The notes beneath the pieces were generated by a model. It had not been told where the DNA came from. It did no database searches and was given only the letters and a program-made list of their open reading frames with translations. Position numbers and translations under genes: made by a program. Shown piece by piece: positions 62,055-64,000 of a stretch of 64,000 nt of DNA. Source of the stretch: Planctomicrobium piriforme (GTDB lineage: Bacteria > Planctomycetota > Planctomycetia > Planctomycetales > Planctomycetaceae); assembly GCA_945860955.1 (NCBI GenBank), contig CAMATH010000006.1, positions 1 to 64,000 on the forward strand, read 5' to 3'. Positions within the stretch are counted from its first letter, which is position 1. Every line of letters starts with the position of its first letter.

Positions 62055-63227
62055 ATGCATCCGTACGTCTTCAGGTTTCTTGCGGTCGGTTTCGCGTTCG
62101 CGATTGTCTCAACGACGCACGGGGCCGAACGCCCGTTGCCACGGGTTGACCCGGGTGATGTCGGCATGCGGGCCGAGGTGCTGGCGGAAATCGGTTCCAA
62201 GGTTGCTGCGGCGATCGAGCACCAACAGCTTCCCGGTTGTGTCGTCTTGATCGGGAGACACGGTCAGATCGCGTATTGGGAGTCATTCGGCGACCGTCAG
62301 ATCGAACCGCATCGGATACCGATGGACCGGGACGCCGTGTTCGATCTCGCGTCGCTCACGAAGCCAATCGCCACCGCGACGAGCGTGATGATCCTCGCGG
62401 ACCGCGGTGTGTTAAACGTCGATGAGCCGGTGGCGCGCTACTGGCCCGAGTTCGCCGCCAGCGAAAAACAGGAGATCACCGTTCGGCACCTTCTGATCCA
62501 CACCAGCGGCCTGATTCCCGACAACGCGCTGGATGACTACCAGCATGGTATCGAGGAGGCGTGGCGACGGATTGCCAACCTCGCGCCTCGGGTACCGCTG
62601 GGTGAGAAATTCCAATACAGCGATGTCGGGTTTTTGGTTCTGGGGAAAGTTGTCGAACGGGTCTCGGGCAAGTCACTGGATGAATTCACGCGGGACGAGA
62701 TCTTTCGGACACTGGGGATGAACGAAACCGGCTATCTGCCCGGACCGACACTGCGTGAACGAGCCGCTCCAGCGACGCAACGCGATGGTGCCTGGATCCA
62801 GGGAGAGGTCCACGATCCCCGCGCCCATCTTTTGGGAGGAGTCGCCGGTCACGCCGGGCTGTTTTCAACCGCTCAGGATCTGGCGGTTTACGCCTCGGCA
62901 CTCACCGGCCGGGGCAAGTCCGGGAGTGACGCGTTGTTTTCGGCCAAGACCTGGGCGCTCATGACGGAATCGAACACGGTCCCCAACGGAATCCGGGCAC
63001 TGGGCTGGGATCGCGCCACCGGCTACTCGATCAATCGCGGGTCAAAAATGTCTGCGCAAGCGTTCGGACACGGAGGGTTCACGGGAACGTCCCTCTGGCT
63101 TGATCCCGACCACGATCTGTTTGTCCTCTTCCTGAGCAATCGACTGCATCCCCACGGAAAGGGATCAGTCAATCGGCTCGCGGGAGAGATTGGCGACCTG
63201 GCCGTCGAGAGTCTGCGCGACCAGTGA
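62055..63227 (+). CDS. Secreted serine hydrolase, beta-lactamase class C/esterase family
   Basis: This 390-aa exported protein has a signal segment (FRFLAVGFAFAIVSTTHG). The SxxK motif is S100-L-T-K103 in FDLASLTKPIATATSV, and the YxN-like site is Y188-S-D in EKFQYSDVGFLVLGKV. The C-terminal motif FGHGGFTGTSLWLDPDHD provides the HGG-type third element of the PBP4*-type/esterase branch. It resembles the first member at 5593, but the two are not near-duplicates. It could act on peptidoglycan peptides or esters. It begins 48 nt after the pyc stop, so readthrough is possible. Confidence 0.87.
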   Translation: MHPYVFRFLAVGFAFAIVSTTHGAERPLPRVDPGDVGMRAEVLAEIGSKVAAAIEHQQLPGCVVLIGRHGQIAYWESFGDRQIEPHRIPMDRDAVFDLASLTKPIATATSVMILADRGVLNVDEPVARYWPEFAASEKQEITVRHLLIHTSGLIPDNALDDYQHGIEEAWRRIANLAPRVPLGEKFQYSDVGFLVLGKVVERVSGKSLDEFTRDEIFRTLGMNETGYLPGPTLRERAAPATQRDGAWIQGEVHDPRAHLLGGVAGHAGLFSTAQDLAVYASALTGRGKSGSDALFSAKTWALMTESNTVPNGIRALGWDRATGYSINRGSKMSAQAFGHGGFTGTSLWLDPDHDLFVLFLSNRLHPHGKGSVNRLAGEIGDLAVESLRDQ

Positions 63228-63272
63228 CCCCTGAGTTTCTTTCATCGACGACTTGGTTTCGAGGATTCGCAC

Positions 63273-64000
63273 ATGGCTGACGTTCGCAGTTTCGGAGCCG
63301 CCGGCGACGGCATGCAGGATGACACCGATGCCCTCCTGCATGCCGTCCGAGATGGCGATGGTATTCTCGAACTGGCACCACAGGGAGTCTACCGGATCTC
63401 GCGTCCCCTTGTGATTCCGCTGGAGAAATCGGGGCGGTTCGCGCTCCGCGGCGCGGGGGGGACGGCCAAGTTGATCATGGCGGGCCCCGGGCCGGCGATT
63501 CACTTGGTGGGAACCCACGCGAAGACCGCCGACCCGGCCGACTTTCAGCCGATCGTCTGGAGCCAAGAACGGATGCCGACGATCGCCGACGTGGAAATCG
63601 AAGGGGCGCATCCCGAAGCCGACGGTGTCAGAATCGAAGCGGTGATGCAGGCGACGCTTTCGGGCGTGCTGATTCGCAAGGTGCGGACCGCGGTCCATGT
63701 CACGGGTCGGGCCCGCAATCTGCTCATCGGGCAGTGCCACTTCTACAACAACACCGGCGTCGGCGTGCATTTCGATCGCGTCAATCTGCACCAGGCGATC
63801 ATCACCGGGTCGCATATCAGCTACTGTCGACTCGGGGGAGTGCGGATTGAAGACAGCGAAGTGCGTAATCTGCAGATCACCGGCAACGACATTGAATACA
63901 ACAATAACAAGGCGCACAAAGTCCCTGGTGCCGACGCCGAACCAACCGCCGAAATCTTCATCGACTGCCGGGCTGGCTCAATTCGCGAAGGAACGATCGC
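63273..64000 (+). CDS. Parallel beta-helix protein (pectate-lyase/GH28-like), truncated by the window edge
   Basis: The ATG at 63273 starts a frame with no stop before the window end (242 codons seen). The opening MADVRSFGAAGDGMQDDTDA is the classic start of the pectate lyase 3 / GH28-like superfamily, followed by ALLHAVRDGDGILELAPQG and VYRISRPLVIPLEKSGRFAL. Beta-helix coils follow (IADVEIEGAHPEADGVRIEA, NLLIGQCHFYNNTGVGVHFD, NLQITGNDIEYNNNKAHKVP). There is no signal peptide in the usual place, so it may be cytoplasmic or exported otherwise. It follows the serine hydrolase by 45 nt, probably the same operon. Confidence 0.85.
   Translation, partial: MADVRSFGAAGDGMQDDTDALLHAVRDGDGILELAPQGVYRISRPLVIPLEKSGRFALRGAGGTAKLIMAGPGPAIHLVGTHAKTADPADFQPIVWSQERMPTIADVEIEGAHPEADGVRIEAVMQATLSGVLIRKVRTAVHVTGRARNLLIGQCHFYNNTGVGVHFDRVNLHQAIITGSHISYCRLGGVRIEDSEVRNLQITGNDIEYNNNKAHKVPGADAEPTAEIFIDCRAGSIREGTI

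Overview
The window is a high-GC bacterial chromosome segment, almost certainly from a member of the Planctomycetota. Reasons: secreted proteins dominate (signal peptides, Tat leaders, PQQ-type propellers, parallel beta-helices). There is a very large Ser/Thr kinase carrying a sulfatase-modifying-factor-like domain. A MoxR/DUF58/BatA gene train sits next to a DUF4159 protein, and non-coding sequence is rich in dispersed repeats. I cannot assign a genus. Over forty genes are supported on both strands, plus one tRNA-Leu(CAA).

Left part (1-12.4 kb): a minus-strand iorB-iorA pair (indolepyruvate:ferredoxin oxidoreductase) is joined to a FabD-like acyltransferase that lacks an ordinary start codon. 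A secreted subclass-B3-type metallo-beta-lactamase fold fused to a propeller-like region follows, then a plus-strand serine hydrolase and tRNA-Leu. A tight five-gene minus-strand operon (12257 to 7443) encodes an uncharacterised, mostly membrane-bound assembly.

Middle (12.4-30 kb): a gluzincin/TPR protein and a DUF4159 protein are followed, after a small Uma2 insertion, by seven tightly packed genes: MoxR ATPase, DUF58, BatA-like vWA, giant coiled-coil protein, second vWA-like protein, caspase-like (C13-type) protein and zinc-ribbon membrane protein. Start/stop overlaps of 4 nt suggest one transcription unit.

Accessory belt (30-49 kb): a 1.2 kb repeat field; a Tat-exported Gfo/Idh/MocA oxidoreductase and a broken copy of its leader; DUF4826-like and lipoprotein genes of visibly lower GC; a beta-helix protein between copies of a short dispersed repeat; a MITE-like inverted repeat; an EamA half-transporter; an orphan sensor kinase; and a two-gene TIR + SLOG-like operon that is the best candidate for a nucleotide-signalling defence system. 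Two secreted proteins follow, one a TlpA-like protein without its redox cysteines. A 188-nt tandem repeat array is interrupted by a hypothetical gene.

Right part (49-64 kb): a PQQ propeller protein, RtcB RNA ligase, LepA (EF4), a PGPGW-type membrane protein, a 1331-aa Ser/Thr kinase, pyruvate carboxylase, a second serine hydrolase, and a beta-helix protein running off the right edge.

All functional statements are read from the translated sequence and remembered family motifs; no database search was made.
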